From positions 9,724,626 through 9,788,625 of the forward strand of contig JASSKH010000017.1 in NCBI GenBank assembly GCA_031763025.1: 64,000 nucleotides of DNA, written 5' to 3'. Both the position numbers and the translations under genes were made by a program. The notes under the pieces were generated by a model. It worked only from the letters and a program-made list of their open reading frames with translations. It had not been told where the DNA came from and made no database searches. Source of the stretch: Macrocystis pyrifera. Lineage: Eukaryota > Sar > Phaeophyceae > Laminariales > Laminariaceae. Below are positions 36,093-49,100 of this stretch, in pieces (the first letter of the stretch is position 1; every line of letters starts with the position of its first letter).

Positions 36093-37096
36093 GCTGCTGC
36101 CGCTGCCGCTGCCGCTGCTGGTTGCTGGCTGCTGCATTGCTGCTGCTTGCTGCTTGCGCAACACAAGACGGCAAGCCCACAGGAACGCTCTGGCGCACGG
36201 GAATAAACAAAGGAAAGCGGGGGTCCTCGGTACCCAGGATCTACAGTCAGGCAGAAGCAGCAGCAGCAGCAGCAGTGGTATCTGTATGGGAGGACGATGC
36301 ATCCATGCGGCAGTATCTATAGAACTCGTGGTACGAATGGGCTTCATTATTGTCTTTGTCGGACTGCAGTGAAACTCGGCGCTCTCTGTACCTTTCAGCT
36401 TATCGCGAGACCGAAGTGATACCTGGCGTTCGAATGACCGGTGCGACAGAGAGGGTGGGCGTCTCTTCGACAGCTAGTCGATCGGGAGTACTTAGAAAGC
36501 GTCGGCGCTGGTACAACTCTGTAGACGGTGGAGTGCTGGTGTGGTGCGATTTGTTTGGCCGGGCATGCATGCAGTCTAACAGGCTTGGCCTGCAATGGCC
36601 TGCAATGATGATTTTTGAAAGTTTCCAGTATTTCGGCAATGAAACCACAACAACTTTGGCTTTCGCGAACACACAGGCAAGAAAAACCTCCTTGAGCGAT
36701 CCAGCTCTACCAAGTACTATGTGACTCCCCTCGCCGTGGTGCACTCACCGTGGTTCAGACCTCTCTTGGTGTCTATAACCCCAGGGAACCTTGGTGCGGC
36801 TGTGCAAAATATATGATCAGTGATGGTAGTTGCGAGATTTTGCGACGACCCGGGACTGTCACATACATGAACAACCGACGAACCGACGAATCAAACATAG
36901 TCAATTCACACATTCCCGACCGACACCCTGACGCCTGCGGAGGTTTCGGTCCAGATGAAACGCCAGAAACCGCGGCTCAATTATCTCTTGAACGGTGCTT
37001 CTGTTCATCGAGGACCAAAAAAACTTCCGGTCTCGTACACCGTGTACACCCGTCCATGGCGCACGGCACGCGGCACAGACAAGCCAGGACACTTCA
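33256..37096. other. spacer between the kinase and FKBP genes
   Basis: No convincing exon was found. It contains GTA/TTG-type trinucleotide runs (about 34090-34200), an A-run near 34640, a TATATA tract near 35705, a (CTG)n tract at about 36036-36120 and GCA repeats at 36250-36276. The kinase and FKBP genes are divergent here, so promoters of both probably lie within it. Confidence 0.4.
36036..36120. repeat. CTG/CCG trinucleotide microsatellite
   Basis: About 28 CTG triplets with CCGCTG interruptions toward the right end. Open frames across it (poly-Gln, poly-Ser, poly-Ala) are a by-product of the repeat. Confidence 0.95.
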
Positions 37097-39508
37097 ATGG
37101 CAAGACGGGCAGTCTCAGTCGAGATATTTGCGGCGGGAGACGGTATCAATTATCCACAGAAGGTCAGTGAGCGAGCCAAATTGTGATTGCGGTACTTACT
37201 AGGGATTATTCCGCATTCTGGAGAAATTGTTTTGGTCGATGGCCGCACATTCGTACGCACCTGATACGTCGCACGGCATTCAGAGCGACACATCTCAGCT
37301 GCTACTGCTACGTACCGTGCGCAATCCGAAGTTCCAGGCGTATGCGGTTCGACAACGGTTCACTCACCCTATGTTGGCTGATAATGAAACCGTAGACCAT
37401 ACGAGTATCTTTTCTGCAGATAGATGCTGCTGCAGTACAGCGGTAGATGCTGAGTGTAATAAGTGCCGCACGAAGTGTAGATATCGAGTATTTCACGCAA
37501 CGAGTACGCAGTACGCAGTACTCGTACCGTATGTAGTACTTGTTGCTCGTATTAGAGGTACCGGTGTATGATACCGTCCAAACCACACATGCTACTGCGG
37601 GCTTTCTACACACCAATACCTTACGCGACCTCCGCCAACCGCATCAACCATCCAACTGCGTTGCAGTATTAGTCAATCACCCAACCTTCGTACCAGTCTC
37701 TAGTCTATCAAACTATCAAATGTTTGGACGTCTCGTATCACCATTATAATTTGTCATCCATCAAAATTCAGAGTTGTTATTATAGACCTATGCCAATGGA
37801 AACGCGATTTCCAAAAGTTTTCTTTCAAAAATATTGCTTTGAAAAAACAGCCGAAAGTATCCTCGTACCGCCGCTGTGGGAAAAAAAGGAAAAAAAGTTT
37901 GTTTTTTTCTTCTTTTTTTTCTAACGGCTGCAGGCGGCGCAATTTGTTTTCTCTCGTTGCAAATTGTCAACACGCTAGAGTGTTTGCGTTTTTTTTTTTT
38001 TTAACTTTTATTACTTCTTTAAAAAATCTCCCGAGGTAAACTTTTCAGGGCTTTTCGCGGGTCAGGTCAAATCTCCCGGGTCGGGTCGGGTCGGGTCGGG
38101 TCGGGTCGGGTCGGGTCAGCTGACCCGACCCGACCCGCGAGATTTTGAAAGCCTCTTGACCCGACCCGACCCGACCCGCGAGATTAAAAAAGTTGCTGAC
38201 CCGACCCGACCCGACCCGTGAGATTTGAAAATATCCTGACCCCCGACCCGACGACCCGCGAGATTTCAAAAACCTCCTGACCCGACCCGACCCGACCCGC
38301 CACCTTCGGATTGACCCGTGAGACACGGGTTTCATGCGGGTCGGGTCACCTTGACCCGCGAGATTATTTATCTTGACCCGCAGGTCCGACCTGCGGATCC
38401 GGCCCGTGGGTCGACACTTCAAAAACATTTTAATATTCATTTTTGTGCCCACAAGCGATATGTGGCCTGGCTGTAGTGGGTGATAGGTACTAGTGGATGC
38501 GGGCATGCGTATATGGATTTTGACAGTGTTTTATTGTTTGAACAAGGTACCAAAGGAGTATTGTTGGGTATTTGTACGAGAAAAGCCTTTGGGTAAGAGA
38601 GCGGGAAGTACTTTGAGTGTCGGATCCGCGGGCCGGATGCGCGGGTCCGACCCGGGGTCAGCAGAAAAGAACTCGCGGGTCACGCTGGCCCGACCCGCGA
38701 GTGACCCGTTTCTCGCGGGTTATGACCTGACCCGACCCGTGAGCTTTTCATCACCTCTTGACCCGACCCGACCCGACCCGTGAGATTTGAAAAACTCTTG
38801 ACCCGACCCGACCCGACCCGTGAGATTTGAAAACCTCTTGACCCGACGCGACCCGACCCGTGAGATTTTGAACACTTCCTGACCCAACCCGACCCGACCC
38901 GTGACATTTTGAACACCCCGTGACCCGACCCGCGGGTCGGGTCATGACCCGAGAAAAGCCCTGAAATTTTTGAGGTAAATTTATGAAGAAACGGCCGAAA
39001 AGTACTTTAGCGAAGTAAGGATTTCAGCGAAAGTTACGGTAACTTTTGGCTCTCTGTTTCATTGGCCTACACGCACCGAGCAATATCCCGACGCAGAACG
39101 CAACTCAAATCTCGAAGGATCAAAACACCGAGCATCTTCCATGCCACCATGCTGCTTGCAGTACGCATCACGACAACCGCTGGGAGCACAGTGGCTTGAG
39201 GTGTAGCTTGGGTATAGCGCGCACGAGCGGCGTTGGATTGTGCCAGCGGGCCGCCGCCGCTGCCACGGTACATGTTTTCACCCGCTTGGTGACGACGTGG
39301 AGGATGCGTCCTCCCAAAAAAGGACTCGTACTCACTCGTACTTGTACTCGTGCTCGTACAGAGCGCGACAGCATGACAGCTCGTGTATCATTTCCATTTC
39401 ACCATACTGCGGCAGCAGCAGCAGCAGCAGCGGCATCAGCAGCCGCGGCTGCGGCGGCGGCGGCGGCGGAGCGGAGCACGCCAGCGCTTTGGCGTGCTTA
39501 GGCCGAGC

Positions 39509-39554
<46 letters not shown>

Positions 39555-42500
39555 CAATCCAAAAACGGAAGCTGGTTGGTGCTGGTGCTGGTGCTGATGA
39601 CGCTGTTAATTTTTGTTGCTCAAGCTGCCCCTAGCTGCGGCTATCGCCAGCTAGCTGCCGCTTGCTGTGCTGCTGCTGCTGCTGGTAGTCGTGGGATGGC
39701 AATGGTGGTTTCGCGGTCAACTCTGCCGCCGAAACGTTGCTGGGCTGCCGCTGTTTTTTTTTTTCCGTTCTTTTGTTTGTATGCCGCGTTGCCTCACCTC
39801 CCCACTTCCCTTCTTATTTTCGGAGGCGTCGCCTGCAGGATTTAGTTTACCTCACTCGCAAACACAACGAAATCAGGAAGGGAAGGAAATTCACTTTTTT
39901 TAGCGGAAGTAAAGTTTTTTTTTTACCTCTATCGCAAACACTCTGCTGATAAAAATCAGCTCGTGCGTCGATAGATGCTCGATCTAGATATAGACTCAGC
40001 CTACGGCCAACCCGCTTGGTGTCGGGCAAGGACAACGAGTATAGATGACGGCATCGAAGATAGAAAGTGAATACACGCTCTAGGGGGCGAGAGCTTGAAG
40101 GCGGCGTCCTGCGGTATCCTCCCAAACCTGAAAAAAAAAAGCCTGCTTTTTGCCATCCGAGACGGATCGAGAAATTTTGTCTTCTGTTTCGTACACATCA
40201 GCGGCTATTTGTTTTATATCGTACGCCTGGCCAGCGCCCGCCACACGTCACTGGCCATTGCGTGAAGACGGTGACCCAAGGGTGGGTCGGAGCCCCTAAC
40301 GAGCGCACTCCGTTCATAATTCATGACGCAATCGTTGGTTTTGTCGATCGATGTCTGTCGAGGACTCGGAATCTGGCCGCTTCGAACCAAAGATCGGCTT
40401 GAGTTCTCAAGCCGATCTTGGCCTAACATCGGCCCCAGATTTGCTTTTTTCGAGCTTTTCCAAATGTTGGGAACTTTTTTTTTTCTAAACGTGCCCATAG
40501 GAAGCGTGTTCTAAAAAAATTTGGCGGTTATCTTTGGAATTCAAACTTTTTATTGATACTTCGCTTTCCCATTGGCATAGATCTTATCTATAAATAGCGG
40601 GATCGAACCATCGGCACTCCCGATAAACTAACAACACAAAAATATAAAGAGCATGATACGTACGCCACCCTTCTGTAAAAATGTAGAAATGGCGGCAGCA
40701 GGATCAGGCTTGAGCGCGACCTTCAGCATCGGGTAGAGGGAAGCATATTGTACCGCGATACTATCCCCGGAAAACGGCTGCTCGTACGTACCCTACATAG
40801 GGTCGTCCTGTTGACCATGCTGTGGTTATCAGATAACCCGTTGATATAGTCTATGTCCTGTATGGAGAATGTACCAGGTAGCGCATTCGCGACAAACGTG
40901 CACTACGGCTACGAGTAAGCTTGCAAAGTTGAACGCATTTTGGATTGCTGGCAGTTGTTTGTCCCTTGTACATACCAAGTATAATACAATGAATTTGGGT
41001 TTGACTAACGGCTCTCGGGTTTTTAAAAATACGTTACTCTGCACGATTCATTTTGCATCGGCGCTAGAGATGTGCCAGTTGGAAAATATATATCCCAGCC
41101 TCGTATATTAGGTTACCCCGCTGTAACTCCGTCTTTTCTGGCGATCGCCACGTTGGCTGTTGGCAGCATTTCAGGCAGGATAAGTGCGCTCCGTTCCACT
41201 GTGATGTGTAAGTATCCGTGATGTATGCGTACCCGTGGTTCAACGGGTCGTATTGATAATATTAGTACGTAGCAGTACGTGGTGTGGTAGTACGCGTAGT
41301 GACTACAGTACATCAAAACACTACCGGTGTTTTTTGTCCACTTTGCCAGAATTCTGAATGCGAAAACGAGAGTCGTGTGCTGCATAGGGAGATTGCGATT
41401 TTTTCCAGCGATTTTTGCGATGAACGTGAGCGCTTAAGGCCGCCGACTACTGTCCGCGGCGCACTGCTGCTCGCATCGTCCTTGCCGGCTTCTGGTTCGA
41501 CTGTGTTAGGGTCAGACAGTGACTGTGCACTACACTGGATACTTGGAGGATGGAACACAATTCGACTCGTCTCGAAATCGGGGGAAACCTTTCAAGTTCA
41601 AGTTGGGAAGCGAACAGGCAAGCGTTACGCTAACCCTTTCATGGCTTTAAGGGAGAAAAATCCCCGAAGAAAGCGATGGTTGTATCACCGGTCATACGTT
41701 GGTAGCCGGGGCGGAGCTGCTGAAGTACGAGACGATCTCCGAAACCCACTCAGGATTATACTACCATACTTTAGTCGTACTTTTACGCGCCCCCACCAGA
41801 TGGTTGATAAGAACACGCCTGGCATCGAGTTATGGTCTTTGTCCCCCCCCCCCCCCCCAAAGCTTGACCTGCCGAACGTAGGTCTTGAACGAGAAGGATA
41901 CCACCCCTTTGGTATCCACCTGAAAGAAAGAGCCTTCACAGGTGTGACATATGAAATATCACTCAATCAAGGCGTACTGGTATCCGTACAATGTGCTAAA
42001 AAAAGCTATCTAGTCGATTGGAGGCTGTGACATGGTCGGGAAATTCTTAACGAATGTTCGCTGCACGATCATCCCGTCAAGACATCGGTGTGACTTCCAT
42101 ACTCGTCGAATACGTGCCCGACACTCAATTCCCGATTGCAGGTAGTACCAGGACTAGACGAGGGTGTCAGCCAGCTGAGCATAGGGGAACGAGCGAAGGT
42201 GAACATAACAAGGGTAACGATGAATCTGAAGCGAGTTTATAAGTTATGTGCTCGTAGCTCACATAGCGTGTTTCGTACGGTTCATAGCAGTGGGGGGTTC
42301 GCCAGACGTCAAAGTGCCATTGGCATTGCTTGCGTGGGCTGCATTTTGCAGGATTGACATCGGTCCCCTAGACAAAGACGCGAGTATCCTAGCCATTGAC
42401 GGTGGATGTTGATTTTGAACGCCACAACCTCACCACTTACTTGCCGCACGCGCCTGGGGTGCAGTAGGGCGTCCCAGAAGCAGTACGGTGTTGCAGAACA

Positions 42501-42879
42501 CTGAAGTGTTCATATGGGTGGCTGGGGGACAAGGTCAGCAGATGTAGACGACCGCAAAGGGAAACTACGACGACGATAAGTGATATGCACTGAAATACCC
42601 CTGTTATTACAATTTATGAATATCAGCGCGACAATGCAACACCGAGCAGTAACCCCGAAGTAAACAACAGCTGCTGCCTACCGCAGGTTGACTTTCGGGA
42701 GGAATCAGCGAAAGGCTCACATTTCCAACCCCCCCCACCGCCACCCCAATACCTGATGCCCTTTCTTCTGAAAGGTGACGATCCCGGCCGCTTCAGCATA
42801 CGGGGCACGCGGCTTCCCGGGGCTCGTTCCTCCGCACTCTGCATTGGTCTTCGATTTGGAGTTGATAACATTCAACTAA
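37097..42879 (+). CDS. FKBP12: FKBP12-type peptidyl-prolyl isomerase, four exons
   Basis: Exons 37097-37162, 41510-41617, 42142-42198 and 42775-42879 are all phase 0 and encode 111 residues, close to the 108 of FKBP12. The protein starts [16 protein letters not shown] and is a single FKBP domain with no targeting signal, so probably cytosolic. It catalyses cis-trans isomerisation of X-Pro bonds. Pocket residues are present: Tyr30 (VHYTGY), Phe40-Asp41 (QFDSS), Arg46, Phe50 (PFKF), Val59-Val60, Tyr86 (AYGARG) and Phe103 (VFDLEL). The pocket-floor tryptophan (Trp59 in human FKBP12) is Leu63 in VVPGLDEG, as in several FKBP paralogues. Intron 1 is 4.3 kb and holds a hAT-like element; intron 2 has a GC donor (CAG|GCAAGC); intron 3 is ordinary GT-AG. 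The ATG at 37097 is the only one giving the family N-terminus. Confidence 0.94.
38046..38963. mobile_element. hAT-like non-autonomous element filled with GACCCG repeats
   Basis: Ends are CAGGGCTTTTC and GAAAAGCCCTG, flanked by a nearly perfect 8-bp duplication (aaactttt and aaattttt). The interior is made of units of about 33-40 bp, GACCCGACCCGACCC followed by GTGAGATTTTGAAAA, in two arms around a unique centre (38410-38620). No transposase is present. It lies in FKBP intron 1. Confidence 0.85.
39405..39560. repeat. GCA/GCG trinucleotide microsatellites
   Basis: GCAGCAGCA tracts at about 39410-39450 and 39509-39556 flank a GCGGCG tract, within FKBP intron 1. Confidence 0.92.
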
Positions 42880-44269
42880 TTTAGCCGTTGTGCGGCACTT
42901 CAATCACGGCTTCGCACGTTTTTGTGTGACTTTTAACAAGATCAAGCTGAAAATTAGTTCAAGGATGAGGTTTTCGGATGCTTGCTTCCGTTTGTTTGGC
43001 CAATAATATGTTTTCGCTTATAGCTAAAGCTTGCGTCGGCAGCTGTGTGTTTTACTTATTAGTTTACGCCTAGCGACTAACGATTAATACGCGTGTGCTA
43101 CTATTAAATAGCAGTTGCTATTTGCTAGGAGTGCACCGCACCACATATGCGCATTCGCTGTCGTAGGGTAGGCCGTACAGGTGTAAAAGTGAGCTGCTAG
43201 CACGCAGAGTATTGCAGTCATGATCGGTTTGTACGCTCTACTGAGCAACAGCTAGCGATACTCGATCCATTAAGACCGCGGATCGCCAACGGCAAGTATT
43301 GTAATTTTGTTCCGGCGTGTTCCAAATTCTACGTAGTCGAGTTGCTCCGATTTTAAATTTGATGGTCAACGCAAAAGTTTATAAACTAACGTGGTCTCGA
43401 TGGCAGTCCCGTACACCAGCAGCAAAATAGAAAAAACAGTAGAATGTTGAGACAGCCGATTTAGGGGTAGTGTTCCCTTCCTTTCAGACGCGGGGTCACG
43501 TAGAATCGCAATCCGCGGCGATCAGTTTCTGAGATTGTTCCATTGGATCCCCTGATCCGATGCATCAGTAAACCACCCGGGAAAATGCACCATTGTCTGT
43601 CTCTACAAATAAGAGCTGCAAGTTTCTCGAACGGTGCATATCAGGCAGCATTCAAGAGTTGTGAGCGTGTTTATTTCGGTTGTTCGACATAGATCGAAAG
43701 CCATCCGCCACACATCAAAACATTTTGCTATCACCATTCCCGCCTGCCGTCGACCGTCGACTACAGGAGTCATAAACCCACAAACCTATCCCCCTCTCTC
43801 CCTTTTTATCTTACATAGCGTTCATCTTAGCGTTCGTCTTAGCGTTCATCTCGCACGTCAGACAGCTAACGGAGCTCGGTCCCGCGATCTTGGGCTGAAG
43901 TCGTGGGCAACCCATTCGTGACCCTACTGTATGTAGCTCGTTTTTAAAAGGCCCGATTTGGCCGATCAAGTACTTGAATCAAACCTCTCATCTTTCCATT
44001 ATATTCATGCATAGATGTCATCCCTAAGGCCCGGTCCGCGAGTATGCCCCCGCGTGTAGAAACCTCTCCAGGGGATAAGTTTACGTATCGCCGTTTCTCC
44101 TTTTGCTAAGCACCGATTTCGAGCCGCACAGCTCTACTTTACAGTATTTGACACCCACACGACCCCCCTGAGAGCCAAACTCAGAATTATCACATAATCT
44201 AAACCCATGAGGGGCCATGAGAAATGAGCCCACTCTGTTGATATAATCTACCAGGCGAAAGACAAGGAA

Positions 44270-45170
44270 TCGGGGATGGGCGTGAAAACGAAATGAGGCC
44301 CGCGATTTTCGACAGACTATAGGACAACCCGCACGCGAGTTTCTCCTGTACCTGTCATTGCCTAACGCAGTCCTGTGAATGTATTCATAGGCCGATGCTC
44401 GATCCGCCAAACATACTCTAGGCACGAGCGCATCGTGCGAACATAGCGCTTCCTTCTGCATATTCCTGTACCTGACAATCACCTAACGCATATCTATTTA
44501 TTGTAAATGTACAACCAATTCACAGGTATCGATGCCCGGTCTATCACATACCAGTAGACTTTAAGGTGCAAGCCCATCGTACCACCCGACGAGAGTCTTT
44601 TCCTATCCTCCTACTGTACAAACTATGCCTGTCAATCGCTTGGCACCGAACACGTTCTTGTAAATGTACAACCGAGCAATCATAGTCAGCGGTGCTCGAT
44701 TATGGAAACAGACGTTAGGCACGAGCCCATCTCGCGACCCGAACGCAAGTTTCCCCCTACATAGCGTAAATGACTAAGAAAAATAAAGAAAGTCATGCGA
44801 CTGACGGCAACGTCGATATAACTGCAAGAGGGTCTATAACACGCTCATCAACTACAGACGCAATTCACACCCCACATGGCCTTCCATGTCAATCGTCTAA
44901 CGCCGAACGATATGTTCTTAATGTGCAAACTGTTTATACGTATGAACAGCGATGCTCGATCAAGCAAACAGATGTCAGGCGAGAGCGCATCGTGAGACCT
45001 ACGGGCGCGAGCTTCCTCCTGCATAACGTGCAGGCCGATCACCTGACGCCGAAGGAGTGGTTGCAAACTCACAGCCGATTCATCATAGGTACGAGCAGCG
45101 ACGCTCGAATAGACCTTAGGCACGAGCGCATCGTGTAACCATATACTCCTAGTCTCCTCCTACATGTTAA
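44270..45170. repeat. degenerate tandem array, about 150-250-bp units
   Basis: The block GATGCTCGAT, GCAAACAGA, TTAGGCACGAGCGCATCGTG, then TCCTCCTGCATA and TGTCAATC.CCTAACGC recurs about five times (near 44390, 44550, 44690, 44955 and 45090) with much divergence. Confidence 0.7.
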
Positions 45171-45439
45171 TGCACCCGTCAATCACCTACGAGACACAAA
45201 TCACCCAACGCCATTTCAGCAAAAAAAGCCCTATCCATCCGAGGTCATATTGTTCACCACCGGCAACCCTGGACCATACTTTCGCGGGCTAACTATGAAC
45301 ACCCCCCCCTCCCTCCCTCTCGCCAAAACGACCAATCTTGGGCTTTATCCTTGAAGCTGCCGAACATTTACCCTGTCGCGGCTGCAAAAATCACAGAAAT
45401 AATACTACACTAAATCCAAGCAGTTTCGTCTGAAATAAT

Positions 45440-45588
45440 CAGGGCTGTTCACAGGTCATGACCCGACCCGCGAGTCGGGTCAGGGGGTCTCCAAACACTC
45501 ACGGGTCGGGTCGAGTCAGGTCGGGTCGGGTTAGGTGACTCCATCCGACCCGAGCCGCAAGTTTTGACCAGACTCTTGAACAGCCCTG
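45440..45588. mobile_element. short hAT-like MITE, CAGGGCTGTTCA ends
   Basis: 149 bp, from CAGGGCTGTTCA to TGAACAGCCCTG, with GACCCG/CGGGTC motifs inside like the larger element at 38046-38963. The flanking 8 bp match only partly, so it is older or the duplication has decayed. Confidence 0.7.
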
Positions 45589-45793
45589 AAAAAGATGGGG
45601 GTTCCGTTCCGAAAGGTGTAAAACCTTCAGCGACTCACGGCCGGAGCGGCGGTGCAATTTCAAGCTGCACGGCCAGTAAGTACCACGTGTTCTCACCACA
45701 CTTATCGTCTGTAACCCTGGGCCATACTTGGAGGGAAAAGAACTACCAACACAATCGCCCCACCCCCACCCACCCCCGCCTTGATAAAAAAAA

Positions 45794-46040
45794 CACACCT
45801 CGGCCAGATCATCGAATTTCATTTCACGATCTTTTTTTTTTCAAGGCAGATCTATACCCGATTTTGTATGATCTGTATCATCTATCTAGCTCATGTTGCC
45901 GGGTGGGAGCCATACAATCTGCATTATCTAGCACATTTTTTTCCTGGGTTGGATCTGTACTATGCCGATCCTGCACAACCTCTCACTTAAGGCAGGTGAT
46001 AGATAGATAGACAGATACACCAGATGGATCAGATATATCA
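45794..46040. mobile_element. hAT-like MITE copy
   Basis: Begins CACACCTCGGCCAGATCATC and contains AGCTCATGTTGCCGGGTGGG, TTTCCTGGGTTGGATCTG and GGCAGGTGATAGATAG in the family order. The left flank is an A-run. The right limit is approximate. Confidence 0.65.
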
Positions 46041-46160
46041 CAATCTGCCCCAAGCTTTAAAAAAAACGTGATCGACATTTCGGCGTCGTCCTTAAAGCTT
46101 TCAAACCTTAACCTTACCCTCCAGTTTCGTTTTTTTGAAGCATGCTACGTTTCACGGCGG

Positions 46161-49100
46161 CTAGGATTGCGGCGGTACAATTTCAAATCTCACGGCGAGC
46201 AGTATGTGGTCCGAAGGTTCCTCTGGGGATGGTAACCCCCCGAAGTGATCGAGGTCGGGTCGGAGAGGCGGCTCCGACACCCCCACGCAGCGAAGACCAC
46301 TCCTCTTGGCAACAACCAGCGGTGACACCTCCTCTTTCGATGTCGGAGAATCCGGCGAGCTACTGCCTCCATCGGTGTTATTCGACGTTTCCAGCAACGG
46401 ACCTGGCCCGTAAAATACGTAGTCGACCGTGCCCTATTTTTTAACGCGAAACCATAAAAGGACCATACAGGGACAACGTCGGAGACACACACACATCGGG
46501 AATGGGGTGTGATGGGGTGCGATAATGGTCGGTACAAAGGCACACAGACTAACAACGGCGTGTGGTAAGTGTCAGTACAGAGGTACGCAGATCGGCAACG
46601 GGGTATGATAAGTTTCAGTACAAAGACACACAGATTGACACTGGGGATAGGTAAGCTTCAGTACAAAGGCATACACATCGACAACGGGGTGTGGCAAGTC
46701 TCAGTACCGAGGCACACAGATCGACCATGGGGTGTGATAACTTTTAGTGCAAAAACACACAGATCGCCTGTGGGGTGTGATAACTTTTAGTGCAAAAACA
46801 CACAGATCGCCTGTGGGGTGTGATAAATTTCAGTGGAGGCATACAGATCGACAATGGGGTGTAATAAGTTTTAGTACGGAGAAACACAGGTCGACAATGG
46901 AGTGTGATAAGTTTCAGTACGAAGGCGTGCATATTGACAATGGACTGTGATAAGTTTCAGTACAAAGGCATACAGATCGACAATGGGATGTGATAAGTTT
47001 CAGTACGGAGGCCTACAGATCGACAATGGACTGTGATAAGTTTCAGTACGGAGAGACACAGATCAACAATGCGGTGTGATAATTTTCAGTACGAAGGCAC
47101 AGAGATCGACCAAGAGGTGAGGACAACCTTCAGTGTGATACTCATGTATCAGACCTGTAGTGTCGGTCCAAAGGTGTTGTGTGGCATCGCCCCTCTTGCG
47201 GCCTATGGCAATACCATCGGTCGAGAAGGATCAGGCGGCAAACGCCGTGGTACCGTGCCGGACTTCGATGCTTCGCGCCGCAGATCACCCAACGTGGGCC
47301 GATTTCCTTAGCGTTATATAGGGGTCAACCAACCCTGGCACCTGGTATACTTGAGACTGTCACTTCGGTTGTTTTCCAACACTTACCGAACAACAAAAGC
47401 CTAGACACGACTTTTATGCCGAAGCTGACTAGCCATTTAGTACTGCAGTGTGCAAAAACCTAATTCTGACTATATTTCTAAGTGTTTGTGCGCACAATGG
47501 GACTGCAGTCTTAAGGCCTGGAGGGGTTACGATGGGTCGTGCACATTTTGTTTTCAGCCGATTCGTGCATGAGCGCAGTGATGCCAAGTGAGCGACAGCT
47601 GACACCCAAAACGTTGGTCTGCGTCAATCTCAAGTTTCCTGGCTACCTGGGGGCGAAGCCATAAGCAAGTTTCAAGAAGCGGCATCTGCCTCCAAATTAC
47701 GTACAGCTTTGTTCGGAAACGCAAGCACCTTTCGTTTACATAAGAGCATCCAAACGGTGGTTACATTCCGGACATCCTGTGGTGGTATTCAATCAACTGC
47801 TGTTTATTTGTGCCATCACATCTATCTTCCTTTCGTTCGAAATTTGCGGGTGCTCGCTCTACTCTCCTGCTCGCACTGGTTGTCTTGCTCAGCAGCAGAC
47901 TTCGCAACATTGGAGGCTCGATACGATATAATACGTCCGTCGTTGGTCGGATCTGCCGCAAAACAAACGGAACCATTGAGAAAAACGGCAATAAGACAAG
48001 GTGCCTATACGTATAACTAACTAAATTTCGTCAGCTATCCTGATTTTTATTCCAGTAGTTCTTTGTCACGTGCCCCGACCGACACCCGCCCGACAGCTAG
48101 CGGTATACACTACTGTTGCTCGCGTTTGCGTGTGTCCATGGGCAACTAGATAGCTTAGCTTACATCGCCTCAATCACGAAATCCGCATCCAATCACTCGA
48201 ATCTAGCACCACGTTTTCCGATGGGGATAAATGCTGGCCGAAATGACCCCGCTCCGCCTGCTTCGCCTGTGAATACGCCCACCTTGACTACCGGTAAATT
48301 CATACTGTACCTTGCTTGCCATATGCAGACTTTGTGCAGCGCTACACTGCCGCCATAGACCATAACGGGTGCGAACCTTCAGGTTTTCTTGGCCATTGAT
48401 GCCTCCCTCTTTATCACCGTAAGTATCCGCCGGAGGTCTCTCCTAATAGCACTAAGAGCACCACCGTTGTGGCCGGCACCGTACGCTTGTATCCACTATA
48501 GTTCGACTCATCCAACTAAAAAAGCATGGCCTCTTCTAGTGGAAAACGCGAAAAAAAGCTTCAAGCCACAAACAACGCCACACTTGGGACCGGTGCGGCG
48601 CTCGATATCGTGTTCATTCGCGAGCAAACGCACCAGCCAGCAAATGAGCTGTTGGCTCCTGAGTGGCTATCGCAACCTCTTTGCCAAGCCTCCTAGGGTC
48701 CTCTTGGCCAAGGCTCGGAGGCCTTGGCAAAAGAGGCCGGGCATGCCCAAGATGCGGCACGGCCGTACCGGTGAGGTGAAGTTATGCCTGTGCTTTACAG
48801 ATGGACAAAAACCGCAACAAGAGCGAAAGCGCACTGGTCGAAAACTTGTTTTATTTATTTATTTTTATCCTCCGGCGGGTTGGTAAAAATAAAGCTTAAG
48901 CTCACCACACTTCCACGTTCTCAATTTCGTGTCGTGTGTCAATTTAGCCCAGTTGGGCACGTTGACCCGACCTGACCCCCGAGAGGAGCAGGTGCGGTGG
49001 AGATAGCCAGATAGATCTCCAGAGAGACGAGGCGAAAAAAAAGAAGCAATATCGTCTCGAAAACCCATACATGGTATACATATTAACGGAGAGAAAGACT

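Larger units (their letters stand above)
42880..46160. other. spacer between the FKBP and nuclease genes (tail to tail)
   Basis: No exon recognised. 42.9-44.2 kb looks like unique non-coding sequence. 44.27-45.17 kb is a degenerate repeat array, followed by a small CAGGGC-ended element and a hAT-like MITE, listed separately. The FKBP and nuclease genes converge here. Confidence 0.4.

Noticed and set aside
35970-36347. Poly-Gln, poly-Ser or poly-Ala frames
   Set aside because: Produced by the CTG repeat; nothing protein-like on either side.
38045-38506. 153-residue frame of Gly/Arg/Ser repeats
   Set aside because: Translation of the GACCCG satellite inside a hAT-like element.
39240-39845. 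201-residue frame with poly-Gln
   Set aside because: Lies in FKBP intron 1 and is driven by GCA repeats.
41284-42030. 248-residue plus-strand open frame
   Set aside because: It crosses FKBP exon 2 in another frame and runs through a C-run; the FKBP reading frame is clearly the coding one.
46480-47130. CRISPR-like array
   Set aside because: The units are contiguous and vary throughout; there are no unique spacers, and the DNA is eukaryotic.
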